Shown here: positions 25,230-35,868 of the stretch, piece after piece
Layout of the letters: the number at the start of each line of letters is the position of its first letter
Numbering within the stretch: position 1 is the first letter of the stretch
Assembly (NCBI GenBank): GCA_041906185.1
Contig: JAYRJQ010000021.1
Coordinates: 1 to 64,000 of the forward strand
From: Roseateles_B sp041906185
Lineage (GTDB): Bacteria > Pseudomonadota > Gammaproteobacteria > Burkholderiales > Burkholderiaceae_C
DNA: 64,000 bases
Direction: 5' to 3'
The notes under the pieces: model-generated
Told to the model about the DNA's origin: nothing
The model's database searches: none
The model's input: only the letters and a program-made list of their open reading frames with translations
Position numbers and translations under genes: made by a program

Positions 25230-27047
25230 TCAGCCGGCCAGGTCCTTGCGCAGGCGATCCGCCCATTCTTTCATGCCGTGGTCCGCGAGGTCGCGCAGCA
25301 CCGCCTCGATCATCGGATCACCCGCGGGGACCCGCCGCAAGGCCTTCAGGTAGTAGGCGTAGGCCTTCTCCTTCTCCTGCGACTGATAGAGGATGTAGTT
25401 CGCCAGATTGGCCAGCTCGACACCGGTGAGATCGAAGCGCTCCGCGTACGCCATGCCCACCCGCACGAGCTGGTGGGAGTCCAGGTCCACGCCCTTGTTG
25501 ACGTTGCCGATCATGATCCAGAGCACGTCCCGGCCCTCGGGAGAGAAGCTGGCGTGCTGGATCCGGTGCACCAGCGTCTCCCAGTCGGCATCGGGCTTCA
25601 CGCCCTGCATGGTCTTGAGCGTGATCAGGTCCGCCAGCGCGATGAGTTCGTCGCGCAGGTCGGCGGCCTTCTGGCAGCTGTTCACGGCCAGGCTGAACAT
25701 GGGGTGGTCCGTCTCCCCTCCACTGCGCAGGTAGTACGTCTTGCACAGCAGCTGCCAGGCCCGCCCGGACTGGGGCGCCCAGTCCGGCCCCTGCAGCGCA
25801 AACTGGAACGGCGAGCCCCAGATGCTGGCCCGGATGTGCGTCAGCGTGCCCAGCGTGAGCAGGAGCGCCCCGACCAGGAGGGCGGCCACGCCACGAGACG
25901 GTTTGAGGCGGTCCAAGAGCAGCGCGGCCACGTCGGCCAGGGCCAGCAGGAAGCCGATCAGCGGGAAGTGGTTGCGATGCTCGAAGGCCAGCTCCAGATT
26001 GAGCACATTGCTCGTGAGGAAGTGCCCCATGAAGAAGAGCATCACGCCGGCCGCGAACACGGGCCGGCGCACTCGCAGCGCCCACGCCAGGCCCAGGAGG
26101 CCCGCCAGCAGCAGCAGCGACAGCAGCGTCGCGGGTGGGTCCAGGAGGCCGCGTGAAGGCTCGAGCTGGTCGTAGTAGAACGGCATGCTCTGCGGCAGCG
26201 GCAGCAGCATCTGGCCCAGGTACATGGCGAGGATGCGCCCTTCGGTCAGCAGCCGCTCGAGGCTCGAGAAGTTGCGCCAGGCGTAGGGCTCGGAGGTCCA
26301 GTAGCGGGGGACGACGAGCAGCAGGAAGGCCACCGCGGCCAGGCCCACCAGGACCTGATAGCCACGGCGCCAGCGCGCCGCCATCACAGGATCGCTGGCC
26401 CGGAACTGCAGCACCGTCAGCTCCAGGATCCAGGTGTAGCCGGGCAGCAGGAGCACGTCCTCCTTGCACAGCAGGCCGAGCACGCCGCTCAACGCCGCGA
26501 AGATCCAGTAGCGCAGGCTGGGCCGGCCGCTGATCTGCGCGGATCGGGCGTTCAGGTAGGACCACAGGCCGAGCACCACGAAGAGGGTGCCTAACGTCTG
26601 CATGCGCTGCACGATGTACAGCACGGACGACACCTGCAGCGGGTGCGCGCCCCAGGCGAGCGCGACGACCAGCGCCGCAATCTCGGCGCGACGCGGCGAC
26701 CATTGCGCCACGAGCAGCAGCCGGCGGACCAGCAGCGCCAGCGCCACGACGGTCAGCCCGTGCAGCAGCAGATTGGTGTCCCGGAAGGCCGTTGCGTCCA
26801 GCCCGGCGCGCAGGTGGTCCAGGGCGAAGCTCAGCATCGCCAGCGGCCGCGACCCGTGGCCGGGCTCATAGCTGAACGTGGCGAGCTTCACCTCCGCCCA
26901 GGACAACGCCGACAGGTGCACTTTGGCGTTGTCGACGATGTTCGGGTAGTCATCGAACAGGAACTCGCCGGTGCGGCCAGGCCACAGGACCGCGAGGGAC
27001 GCGAGGCAGCACAGGCTCAGCAGCAGAGCCCAGTAGGATCGTTTCAT
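25230..27047 (-). CDS. Multi-spanning GT-C/TMTC-like glycosyltransferase with TPR-like tail
   Basis: 605 aa. About 11 TM helices (1-430) and a soluble, helical C-terminal region (~440-605) with TPR-like pairs (KAYAYYLKALRRVPAGD). After TM1 comes FLFDDYPNIVDN with Asp32-Asp33, like the catalytic acidic pair in the first loop of GT-C and TMTC protein O-mannosyltransferases. It starts 2 bases after the stop of the second pilin gene, and a GT2 donor-sugar gene follows. The layout suggests a pilin-dedicated, lipid-donor-dependent glycosyltransferase, comparable in concept to TfpW. Enzyme activity is inference. Confidence 0.7.
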   Translation of the reverse strand: MKRSYWALLLSLCCLASLAVLWPGRTGEFLFDDYPNIVDNAKVHLSALSWAEVKLATFSYEPGHGSRPLAMLSFALDHLRAGLDATAFRDTNLLLHGLTVVALALLVRRLLLVAQWSPRRAEIAALVVALAWGAHPLQVSSVLYIVQRMQTLGTLFVVLGLWSYLNARSAQISGRPSLRYWIFAALSGVLGLLCKEDVLLLPGYTWILELTVLQFRASDPVMAARWRRGYQVLVGLAAVAFLLLVVPRYWTSEPYAWRNFSSLERLLTEGRILAMYLGQMLLPLPQSMPFYYDQLEPSRGLLDPPATLLSLLLLAGLLGLAWALRVRRPVFAAGVMLFFMGHFLTSNVLNLELAFEHRNHFPLIGFLLALADVAALLLDRLKPSRGVAALLVGALLLTLGTLTHIRASIWGSPFQFALQGPDWAPQSGRAWQLLCKTYYLRSGGETDHPMFSLAVNSCQKAADLRDELIALADLITLKTMQGVKPDADWETLVHRIQHASFSPEGRDVLWIMIGNVNKGVDLDSHQLVRVGMAYAERFDLTGVELANLANYILYQSQEKEKAYAYYLKALRRVPAGDPMIEAVLRDLADHGMKEWADRLRKDLAG

Positions 27048-27049
27048 GT

Positions 27050-27478
27050 TCAGAGTGATGCGCAGCCCGCGGGCTTGTAGAACCTCGCCTCGGCGTCGGA
27101 CTTGCAGGCCCAGGTCCCGCTCGACGTACGGCTGAACAGGATCTTCTTGCCCGTGACGCCCGGCGTGCCCTTGATGGTGCACGTGATGGCCGGATCGGCG
27201 TTGCCGGTGGCTTCCGGCGCGGCGACGGCGATATCGGAGCAGTTGGGGGTGGCGGCTTGCAGCCCCAGATTGGCCGGCACGAAATCAGCGTCGGGGCGAT
27301 GCTCGTTGAGCATGACCTCGTAGTTCTGGATGCCGGGCCGGATGTCGGACATGCCCGCACTCACGGCGGTCTTGCCCGCGTAGTCCTGGTAGACCGGGAA
27401 GGCGATCGACGCCAGGATGCCGATGATGGCCACGACGACCATCAACTCGATCAGGGTGAATCCTCGGTGTTTGCGCAT
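27050..27478 (-). CDS. Type IV pilin paralogue
   Basis: 142 aa from the ATG after AGGAGGT. Class IVa prepilin leader MRKHRG/FTLIELMVVVAIIG with Gly-1 and Glu5, an N-terminal hydrophobic helix, then a globular head with a C-terminal Cys pair (TWACK...PAGC) for the disulfide-bonded D-region. It lies behind the pilA terminator with only ~35 bases between hairpin and ATG, so expression probably depends on read-through. It is followed 2 bases later by the GT-C-like gene, which suggests a matched pilin-modifier pair. Confidence 0.88.
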   Translation of the reverse strand: MRKHRGFTLIELMVVVAIIGILASIAFPVYQDYAGKTAVSAGMSDIRPGIQNYEVMLNEHRPDADFVPANLGLQAATPNCSDIAVAAPEATGNADPAITCTIKGTPGVTGKKILFSRTSSGTWACKSDAEARFYKPAGCASL

Positions 27479-27513
27479 GGCCACCTCCTGCCAGGACACA
27501 CTGGCCCATCTAT

Positions 27514-27539
27514 AAAAAAAGCCCCGGACGTGCCGGGGC
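27514..27539 (-). terminator. Strong terminator between pilA and the second pilin
   Basis: On the minus strand GCCCCGG-cacgt-CCGGGGC followed by seven T (A-run 27514-27520). It ends the pilA transcript and should make the second pilin and the GT-C gene low-level read-through products. Confidence 0.9.
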
Positions 27540-27565
27540 TTTTCATCCTACTGCGAAAGCAGTGA

Positions 27566-27976
27566 TCAGCAGCCGTTGGGCTTGTACTTGGCGTTCAGCG
27601 CGGCGGGCGTGGAGCAGGTCCAGGCGCCAGCGGTGGAACGGGTCAGGGTCACGGTGGTGCCGTTGACCTTGGGGTTGCCCTTCACGGTGCAGACGATGGT
27701 GCCGGCGCCGGTCGCGGGGGTGTAGGTCGTGCTGACGGCGCAGCGGGTCGTGGTGGCTTGCAGGCCGATGTCAGCGGCGCCATCGATGGACCTGGCTTCG
27801 TTGACGCGGACTTCGAACTGGGTCTTGCCCGGGGTGATTTCAGCCAGGCCGGCGGTCACTTGCGACTTGGCCATGTAGTCCTGGTAAGCCGGCAGAGCGA
27901 CGGCAGCCAGAATGCCGATGATCGCCACGACGATCATCAGTTCGATCAGGGTGAAACCTTGTTGGACGCGCTTCAT
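27566..27976 (-). CDS. pilA: Major type IV pilin PilA
   Basis: 136 aa. Leader MKRVQQG/FTLIELMIVVAIIGILA with prepilin-peptidase site and Glu5; long N-terminal helix; C-terminal disulfide loop formed by Cys in AWTCSTPAAL and the penultimate region KPNGC. Assembled by the type IV pilus machinery for twitching, adhesion or DNA uptake. A sigma-54 promoter (28026-28041) and a strong downstream terminator mark it as the highly expressed pilin. Ser/Thr-rich head (TLTRSTAGAWTC) offers sites for the O-glycosylation enzymes encoded upstream. Confidence 0.93.
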   Translation of the reverse strand: MKRVQQGFTLIELMIVVAIIGILAAVALPAYQDYMAKSQVTAGLAEITPGKTQFEVRVNEARSIDGAADIGLQATTTRCAVSTTYTPATGAGTIVCTVKGNPKVNGTTVTLTRSTAGAWTCSTPAALNAKYKPNGC

Positions 27977-28403
27977 ATAAAACTCCTACGAGCAATGAAA
28001 GAGGGGTTGGGACAGCCCCCCTGGATGCAGGGGTCGTGCCAGCCAGACATTGTGCGGTTCAGCGGGGAAATGTCACGCTCGTTAGCCCTTGAACTGACCA
28101 ATTTTGTCAGTCCAGTTGGCGCGATTGGTCGAGTCGCCGGAACGGTGACAAAAATCGTCAGCGCCAGACGTTGCAGAAGGTAAGCAAGGTCTCCAGACAC
28201 CACCCATCCGGACGGGTGCGCGGCCTGAAAGGAGCAGGCGTTCAGCGCTTCACGGGTCACGGGAACGCTGCACCTCCGACCTGACGCACATGGCGCGCAC
28301 CCCGGTCACGACGCGCAGGCTCGTCCGGGCTTCGTCGGCAGAAGGAGGAAACAGGAGGCGGGGGATGACGCGGCACCGGCGCTGGGCCGCGCCCATCACC
28401 GGC
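27977..28403. other. pilA control region
   Basis: 427 bases without a supported gene. On the minus strand it holds the sigma-54 promoter and, upstream of it, several TGAC/TGTC-type motifs including TGACAAAATTGGTCA (about 28098-28112) that could bind a PilR-type enhancer protein. Its GC content is visibly lower than in neighbouring genes. Confidence 0.55.
28026..28041 (-). promoter_or_regulatory. Sigma-54 promoter of pilA
   Basis: TGGCACGACCCCTGCA on the minus strand matches the -24/-12 consensus TGGCACG-N4-TTGCA except for one base, with exactly 10 bases between GG and GC. Transcription would start near 28015, giving a ~40-base leader. Agrees with PilSR/RpoN control of pilA in other Proteobacteria. 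Confidence 0.85.
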
Positions 28404-29189
28404 TCACAGCTGCATCAGCTGCATCAGCTGCCCGGCGTACAGGGCGGTGACGCGGTGGCGCTCGTCCAGCGCGTGGATGGCCTGCATCACCGGCTCGATC
28501 TCGCCCGGCTTGATGTGGGTGATGAACACCTCGGCCGGCTGAGACAGCTGGCGCAGCTCCTGCGCCAGCGAACGTGGGCACAAATGCTGGGAAATGCGCG
28601 CCAATTCGCACTCATCGTCGCCGAACGCGGTTTCGATGACGAGTTGGGCCACCTTGATCTGGGCCAGCCGCGCCCACAGCGCGGGGTTGGGGCCGGTGTC
28701 GCCGGTGAAGACCCAGTGACCCGCCTCGCCGCCGTCGACCGCAAATCCGCAGGCCGGGACGGTGTGGGAGGCGCTCAGCACTTCGATCGTGCGAAGGCCG
28801 AAGGTGCGCCGCTCGCCAATGGCCAGCGGCCGCAGCTGCAGCGCAGGGCGATCGGGGTCCGGCAGCCGGGTGAAATCGGGCCAGATGACGCCGTTGAAAA
28901 GATGCTGGCGCAGCGCCTGGAGGGTTTCGGGCAGCGCGTGCACCTGGATGGGCGGGCGGCCCGCCTGCATCCGCAGGCGCATCACGGAGTCCGCCAGCAG
29001 CGGAATGCCCAGCACGTGATCCAGGTGGGAGTGGCTGACCAGAATGTGGTCGATCCGGGCCAGCGCCGCCAGTTCCAGGTCGCCCACGCCTGTGCCGGCG
29101 TCAATCAGGACGTCGTCGTCAAGCAGGAAGGCGGTGGTCTTGTAGCCAGCGGCAATGGCGCCGGAACAGCCCAGGACGCGGATGTTCAT
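28404..29189 (-). CDS. Class II 3',5'-cyclic-nucleotide phosphodiesterase (MBL fold)
   Basis: 261 aa. Metallo-beta-lactamase fold with the zinc motif His53-x-His55-x-Asp57-His58 (SHSHLDH), a later SHTVPACGFAV and TGDTGPN, and the C-terminal FITHIKPGE. These features match PDEase_II (cpdP/yeast PDE1) rather than beta-lactamases. It would hydrolyse cAMP or a related cyclic nucleotide in the cytoplasm. It lies between the pilin and kinase modules; a link to pilus control through cAMP is possible but not shown. The C-terminus ends in a short QLM repeat. Confidence 0.85.
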   Translation of the reverse strand: MNIRVLGCSGAIAAGYKTTAFLLDDDVLIDAGTGVGDLELAALARIDHILVSHSHLDHVLGIPLLADSVMRLRMQAGRPPIQVHALPETLQALRQHLFNGVIWPDFTRLPDPDRPALQLRPLAIGERRTFGLRTIEVLSASHTVPACGFAVDGGEAGHWVFTGDTGPNPALWARLAQIKVAQLVIETAFGDDECELARISQHLCPRSLAQELRQLSQPAEVFITHIKPGEIEPVMQAIHALDERHRVTALYAGQLMQLMQL

Positions 29190-29423
29190 GAAGGACTCAA
29201 GGCAGGGGCACGCAGGGATCCCGCCACGACGGTCGACGCCGGGTTCTGCGCGGGATCAAGTGCTGGCAATGTACGCCGGGGGGTCAGGCCTGGGTAGCGC
29301 CGAAGTCCCGATTCAGCCGGCTAAATGGACGGGTGACGATTGCAGTCGGCAGGGCCGTGAACTCCTGCACGGCCCCCATCAGACCGGCCGGGCCCGTGGG
29401 CCCGCACCTGCCGGCGGCGCCGC

Positions 29424-30077
29424 TCAGGCCTGCAGGAACTGCATCTGGGTGCCGGCCAGCTCGATCACATCGCCACTCTTGAGCGCGATGGATTCGCCCA
29501 CAAGAGGGCCCCCGTTGATGGTCGGGCGGGCATGGCCTTCCACATGAGCCAGCACGTAGCCGCTAGGGCGCTTGGTAATCGATGCCACCTGCACACCGGG
29601 CTTGCCGACGGTGGTGACGACCTTGGTCAGGCTCACCTCGCGGCCAGCCGCCGCGCCATTGAGCACCTTGATGGAGGCGGGGTTGGTGTTCGCGGCGGTC
29701 GGCATGCTGCCGAAGCCGGAGGGCAGACCGAAGCCGGTCGGCGACGTCGCACCGGGCTTCAGGATCATGGTCTTCTCGTAGTCGGCGTTTTCCTCGACCA
29801 GGTAGCGGATCTTGTACTTGCCGACTTCCACCACATCGTTGTTGGCCAGCAGTTGCTTCTTGATGGCCTTGCCGTTGATGTAGGTGCCGTTGGTGGAGTT
29901 GAGGTCCTCGATGAAGACATCCGCCCCGACCATCTGCAGCACGGCATGCTCGCCGCTGACCGCCAGATTGTCGATGACGATGTCGTTGTAGGGGCGACGA
30001 CCGAGCGTGGTCTTGTCCTTGGTGACCTGGACTTCCTTGATCACCACGCCGTCGAGCGAAACCACCAGCTTGCCCAT
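29424..30077 (-). CDS. FHA-domain protein
   Basis: 217 aa. N-terminal forkhead-associated domain (~5-95) with the phosphothreonine-binding residues in GRRPYNDIVIDNLAVSGEHAVL and LNSTNGTYINGK. A flexible Gly/Pro/Thr linker (~105-140) leads to a second beta-rich domain (~140-217) that looks like a degenerate FHA repeat (VSLTKVVTTVGKPG...ARPTINGG). It should read Thr phosphorylation made by the kinase two genes upstream. ATG at 30089 is an alternative start. Confidence 0.88.
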   Translation of the reverse strand: MGKLVVSLDGVVIKEVQVTKDKTTLGRRPYNDIVIDNLAVSGEHAVLQMVGADVFIEDLNSTNGTYINGKAIKKQLLANNDVVEVGKYKIRYLVEENADYEKTMILKPGATSPTGFGLPSGFGSMPTAANTNPASIKVLNGAAAGREVSLTKVVTTVGKPGVQVASITKRPSGYVLAHVEGHARPTINGGPLVGESIALKSGDVIELAGTQMQFLQA

Positions 30078-30156
30078 TGTTGACCTCAAATCTTGTTGCT
30101 TCTAAGCCGAAGCCTGCCGCATTGTCTCAAATGCCTGCTGCCGGGTAAGCAGTCAC

Positions 30157-30945
30157 TCACTTGCGTCCGAAAGGCCACCATGGCCGAGCGCCCGCCTTGG
30201 AGCGCCCCTCGGCCCGAGCCAGGACGATCGCAATATTATCCTTGCCGCCCATGTCATTGGCCGCGTCAATGAGGGACAGGGTCGTTTCGGACAACGAGGC
30301 ATTGCGAAGCAGCAACTGTGCCAGGGCAGCGTCATCCAGCATGTCGGAGAGGCCGTCGGAGCACATCAGGAACAGGTCGCCGGGCTGGACTTCATGCTCA
30401 TGCAATTCCAGCAGCACCGTGTCCTCGACGCCGACGGCACGGGTCACCAGGTTCTTGTTGCTGGAGAAGACGGCCTCCTCGGGCGTCAGCAGGCCGGCAT
30501 CGAGCTGCTCCTGGAGCAGGGAGTGGTCGCGGGTGAGCTGAGTCAGCTGCCCGCCGCGCAGGCGGTAGGCCCGGGAGTCCCCCACGTGCCCCAGCAGCAG
30601 GGTCTCCCCACGGAAGACCGACAGCACGAGCGTGGTGCCCATGCCGGCGTAACGCGGGTTGGTGTTGGCGGCGTTGAAGATGGCGCGGTTGGCGTTGTCC
30701 ACGCAAATGTCCATGGCTCGCTTGACGTCCGGGACCGGCGCCACGGCCCCGCCTTCGCGCAGCCAGCGCCCCAGCTCGGTCTTGATGAAGCTGGTGAGCA
30801 TCTGGCTGGCGACTTCGCCCGCGTTGTACCCCCCCATGCCGTCCGCCAGCACGGCCAGCTGAGCCGCCTCGTCCACGGCGACGGAGTCCTCGTTGTTGTC
30901 ACGGGCTCGGCCGACGTCGGTCGCGCTGAAGAACTCCAGACTCAT
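30157..30945 (-). CDS. PP2C-family Ser/Thr protein phosphatase
   Basis: 262 aa single-domain PPM phosphatase. Metal-binding motifs are intact: RARDNNEDS, VLADGMGGYNAGEVAS, CSDGLSDML and GGKDNIAIVLA. It would reverse phosphorylation by the adjacent kinase, with which it overlaps by 4 bases (ATGA). Similar to Stp1/PrpC. Confidence 0.93.
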   Translation of the reverse strand: MSLEFFSATDVGRARDNNEDSVAVDEAAQLAVLADGMGGYNAGEVASQMLTSFIKTELGRWLREGGAVAPVPDVKRAMDICVDNANRAIFNAANTNPRYAGMGTTLVLSVFRGETLLLGHVGDSRAYRLRGGQLTQLTRDHSLLQEQLDAGLLTPEEAVFSSNKNLVTRAVGVEDTVLLELHEHEVQPGDLFLMCSDGLSDMLDDAALAQLLLRNASLSETTLSLIDAANDMGGKDNIAIVLARAEGRSKAGARPWWPFGRK

Positions 30946-32057
30946 GCTTGGGAATCTTTCGGTGGCTGGGAGGCGGCATTCTGCACCGGATCCTGGCCAC
31001 TGAGGCGCAGTGTTTGTGCGAATGCCTCGGTACCAGGCGGGATTTCGGAGGCCGACAGGGGGGGCGCCGGTTCGTGCGGCAGCGCCTGCAGGACGGCCTC
31101 GAGGTCCTGCGCGAACTGCTCGCCGTTCGGGTAACGCAGCTCCGGACGCTTCTCGAGGGCCAGGGCCAGCACGAGGGCCAGGGCCTCGGGCAGCTCCGGC
31201 CGGAAGTTGCGCACGTCCGGCGGCACTTCGTTGGCGATGCGGTACATCAGCTTGGCCATGGACTCGGCCTGATGCGGCAGATGCCCCGTGAGCAGCTGGA
31301 AGAGAAGGACGCCCAGCGAATAGAGGTCGCTGCGGCCATCCACGTGAAGACCCGCCAGCTGCTCCGGCGACATGAAGGAGGGCGTTCCGAGCACCAGGCC
31401 CGTCCGCGTGCGGCTGCCATCGGCGATGCGCGCGATGCCGAAGTCCATCAGCTTCACGCTGTGGCTGACGCGGTCCAGCATGATGTTGGCCGGCTTGATG
31501 TCCCGGTGCACGACGCCATGGCTGTGGGCGTAGTGCAGGGCATGCGCCAGCCGCGCCACGAGGGCCAGCACCTCGGCCACCGGCAGCAGCTCTCCCGGCC
31601 GGGTGAAGTGGCTGAGATCGCGGCCCAGTACGTATTCCATGGCGATCCAGGTGTCGCCGTCCGCTTCACCGGCATCCAGCACTCGCAGGATGTCCGGGTG
31701 ATGCAGGTGGGAGGCGGCGCGTGCCTCACGCATGAAGCGGGCACGGACGTCAGCCAGATCCTCCTGCGAGAACTCGCGCTGCAGGGCCAGGCGCTTGACG
31801 GCCAGCTGCTGCCCGCTGCGGCGATCCGTGGCCTTGTAGACGATGGCCATGGCCCCGCGGCCGATTTCGTCACCGAGCTCGAAGCGGGCGCTGAACGCCG
31901 GGGACGGTGCGGACACGACCGACGGAGCTTCCGCCGGTTCGCTGGCGGCGGAGCCCCGGCCCATGGTCGGCGAGGAGGCGGCCAGCGCCTCGGGCGCGCC
32001 AACCCCCTGCGGCTTGCGGCTGCCGAACCAACGCTGGAAGAAGCTGGGCTGGTTCAA
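30942..32057 (-). CDS. Ser/Thr protein kinase (Hanks type, soluble)
   Basis: 371 aa. After a ~50-residue low-complexity leader the kinase domain (~58-320) has GRGAMAIVYKA, Lys in LAVKRLAL, HRDIKPANIML, DFGIARI and GTPSFMSPEQL, so all catalytic residues are present. No TM helix or sensor domain follows; the tail is Pro/Ser-rich. With the coupled PP2C phosphatase and FHA reader it forms a complete phosphosignalling module. Such trios often act on type VI secretion, but no secretion genes are visible here. Confidence 0.93.
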   Translation of the reverse strand: MNQPSFFQRWFGSRKPQGVGAPEALAASSPTMGRGSAASEPAEAPSVVSAPSPAFSARFELGDEIGRGAMAIVYKATDRRSGQQLAVKRLALQREFSQEDLADVRARFMREARAASHLHHPDILRVLDAGEADGDTWIAMEYVLGRDLSHFTRPGELLPVAEVLALVARLAHALHYAHSHGVVHRDIKPANIMLDRVSHSVKLMDFGIARIADGSRTRTGLVLGTPSFMSPEQLAGLHVDGRSDLYSLGVLLFQLLTGHLPHQAESMAKLMYRIANEVPPDVRNFRPELPEALALVLALALEKRPELRYPNGEQFAQDLEAVLQALPHEPAPPLSASEIPPGTEAFAQTLRLSGQDPVQNAASQPPKDSQA

Positions 32058-32075
32058 GGCAGACTCTCTCGGAGG

Positions 32076-32804
32076 TCAGGCGGCCGCGCGGCGATGCGCC
32101 AGCCATTTTCCGCTGAGCAGGACCAGCAAGGCACCGACGGTACCGCTGAGGTACTGCATCCAGGCCGGCACGGACGGCGTGGCGCCCGGCTTGCTGGGCA
32201 CCTCGTGCGGCAGGAGCTGCAGCAGCGCGGGATCGTCAATGGCCATGCTGCCGGCAATCCAGCCCAGCAGCATGGCACCCAGGGTGATCACCATGGGGAA
32301 GCGGTCCATCAGCTTGATGACCAGCTGGCTGCCCCAGACGATGATGGGAATGGACACCAGCAGGCCCAGCACCACCAGCACCATCTCGTTGCCCTCGCCC
32401 GCCGACTCGGCAGCGCCGGCAATCGCAATGACGTTGTCCAGGCTCATCACGAAGTCCGCCACGATGACCGTCTTGACGGCCGCCCACAGGCGGTCGCTGG
32501 CCTGGATCTCATGGCCGCCGTCGTCCTCGGGCAGCATCAGCTTGATGCCGATCCACAGCAGCAGGGCAGCGCCGGCGATCTTCAGGTAGGGGATCTGCAG
32601 CAGGGTCAGGGCGAAGAAGATCAGCACCACGCGCAGCAGGATGGCCCCCACCGTGCCCCAGAGAATGCCCTGGCGGCGCTGCGCGTCCGGCAACTTGCGG
32701 CAGGCCAGGGCGATGACCACGGCGTTGTCCCCTCCGAGGAGGATGTCGATCATGATGATCTGGGCCACGGCCAGCCAGAAATCGGGGGTCAGAAAGGAAT
32801 CCAT
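32076..32804 (-). CDS. TerC-family membrane protein (short type)
   Basis: 242 aa, about seven TM helices. TerC signatures IDILLGGDNAVVIALACRKLP and DFVMSLDNVIAIAGAAES with membrane acidic residues, the YjbE/YkoY-like arrangement. Probably a Mn2+ or related metal exporter. It is 18 bases upstream of the kinase gene, so the kinase module may be co-transcribed with it. It is paralogous to the next gene. Confidence 0.9.
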   Translation of the reverse strand: MDSFLTPDFWLAVAQIIMIDILLGGDNAVVIALACRKLPDAQRRQGILWGTVGAILLRVVLIFFALTLLQIPYLKIAGAALLLWIGIKLMLPEDDGGHEIQASDRLWAAVKTVIVADFVMSLDNVIAIAGAAESAGEGNEMVLVVLGLLVSIPIIVWGSQLVIKLMDRFPMVITLGAMLLGWIAGSMAIDDPALLQLLPHEVPSKPGATPSVPAWMQYLSGTVGALLVLLSGKWLAHRRAAA

Positions 32805-32859
32805 GCGTCAGTCGGGTGCTAGAGAGTGATCTTAGTGGTTCGGGCCGCCGGCCGGGGGA

Positions 32860-33582
32860 TCAGTGCCCGGCGGCGTCCTCTGCTTCATCGAGGCCGGCGC
32901 GCCGCGCGCGCCGCGCCAGGGCGGTGCCCACCGCCACGACGCCCACGGCGCAGGTGATGCTCACGGCGTAGTCCAGGCCGTGCATGTGGGCCTCGAACCA
33001 GTCATGGATGGCCAGGTCCGTCACCGCCATCTCGCCAGCGACGAAGCCCAGCAGCGCCGCGCCCAGCGTGATGATGAAGGGGTAGTTCTGCATCAGCTTC
33101 AGCAGCAGCGTGCTGCCGAAGATGATCAGGGGGATCGACAGCCCCAGGCCCAGGATCAGCAGCAGGGTCCGCGCCTGCTCGGGCGCGCTGTTGGCAGCGG
33201 CGGCCACGGCGATGACGTTGTCCAGGCTCATCACGAGGTCCGCGACCAGGATGGTGCGCACCGCGGCCATCAGGCTGCTGCCCGCCTTCACGTCGTCGCC
33301 CTCGTCGTCACCGGCCAGCAGCTGCACGCCGATCCACAGCAGCAGCAGCGAGCCGACGAGCTTGAGATAGGGGAACTGCAGCAGGCTGACGGCAAAGAGC
33401 GTCAGCACCACCCGCAGCACGATGGCGGCCCCGCTGCCGGCAAAGATGGCCTTCTTCTGCTGATGCGCGGGCAGGTTGCGCGCCGCCAGAGCGATCACGA
33501 CGGCGTTGTCGCCCGACAGCAGGATGTTCACCCAGATGATCTTGAGCAGGGCGATCCAGAAGGCGGCAGAGGTCAGGTCCAT
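32860..33582 (-). CDS. TerC-family membrane protein (short type), paralogue
   Basis: 240 aa with the same plan as the neighbour: VNILLSGDNAVVIALAARNLP and DLVMSLDNVIAVAAAANS. The two probably arose by tandem duplication and have since diverged. The linker loop contains an acidic LLAGDDEGDDVKAG stretch between TM3 and TM4, and the C-terminus is Arg-rich then acidic. No yybP-ykoY element was seen in its leader, unlike the long TerC at 12.8 kb. Confidence 0.9.
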   Translation of the reverse strand: MDLTSAAFWIALLKIIWVNILLSGDNAVVIALAARNLPAHQQKKAIFAGSGAAIVLRVVLTLFAVSLLQFPYLKLVGSLLLLWIGVQLLAGDDEGDDVKAGSSLMAAVRTILVADLVMSLDNVIAVAAAANSAPEQARTLLLILGLGLSIPLIIFGSTLLLKLMQNYPFIITLGAALLGFVAGEMAVTDLAIHDWFEAHMHGLDYAVSITCAVGVVAVGTALARRARRAGLDEAEDAAGH

Positions 33583-33723
33583 CAGAAGACTCCAGGAGCA
33601 GGCGGCAGGCCTGCAGGGATGCTGGGGGGATTGTCACGGCGGACGACCGCCGGGCGGGCAGCCTGCAGTGTCGCCGCAGCGCCACTTCCGCCGGCTTCGT
33701 GCAACTACGCAGGCTGCGGCGAC

Positions 33724-33749
33724 AAAAAAAGCCGCCCGAGGGCGGCTTT
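33724..33749 (-). terminator. Terminator of sucCD
   Basis: On the minus strand GCCGCC-ctcg-GGCGGC followed by seven T, 24 bases after the sucD stop. Confidence 0.9.
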
Positions 33750-33769
33750 CTCGCAGGAAGCGGCTGGAA

Positions 33770-34663
<894 letters not shown>

Positions 34664-34683
34664 GGTTCTATTCCTTGCTGGGC

Positions 34684-35844
<1,161 letters not shown>

Positions 35845-35868
35845 GGGGAGGTCTCGCTTGATGGATAG

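Noticed and set aside
12766..33582. Tellurite-resistance system based on three TerC proteins
   Set aside because: No terA, terB, terD or terZ genes are present; the riboswitch and family context point to manganese or general metal homeostasis.
33583..33720. A yybP-ykoY element before the short TerC genes
   Set aside because: The leader lacks the GGGGAGTAG core seen at 13922-13932.
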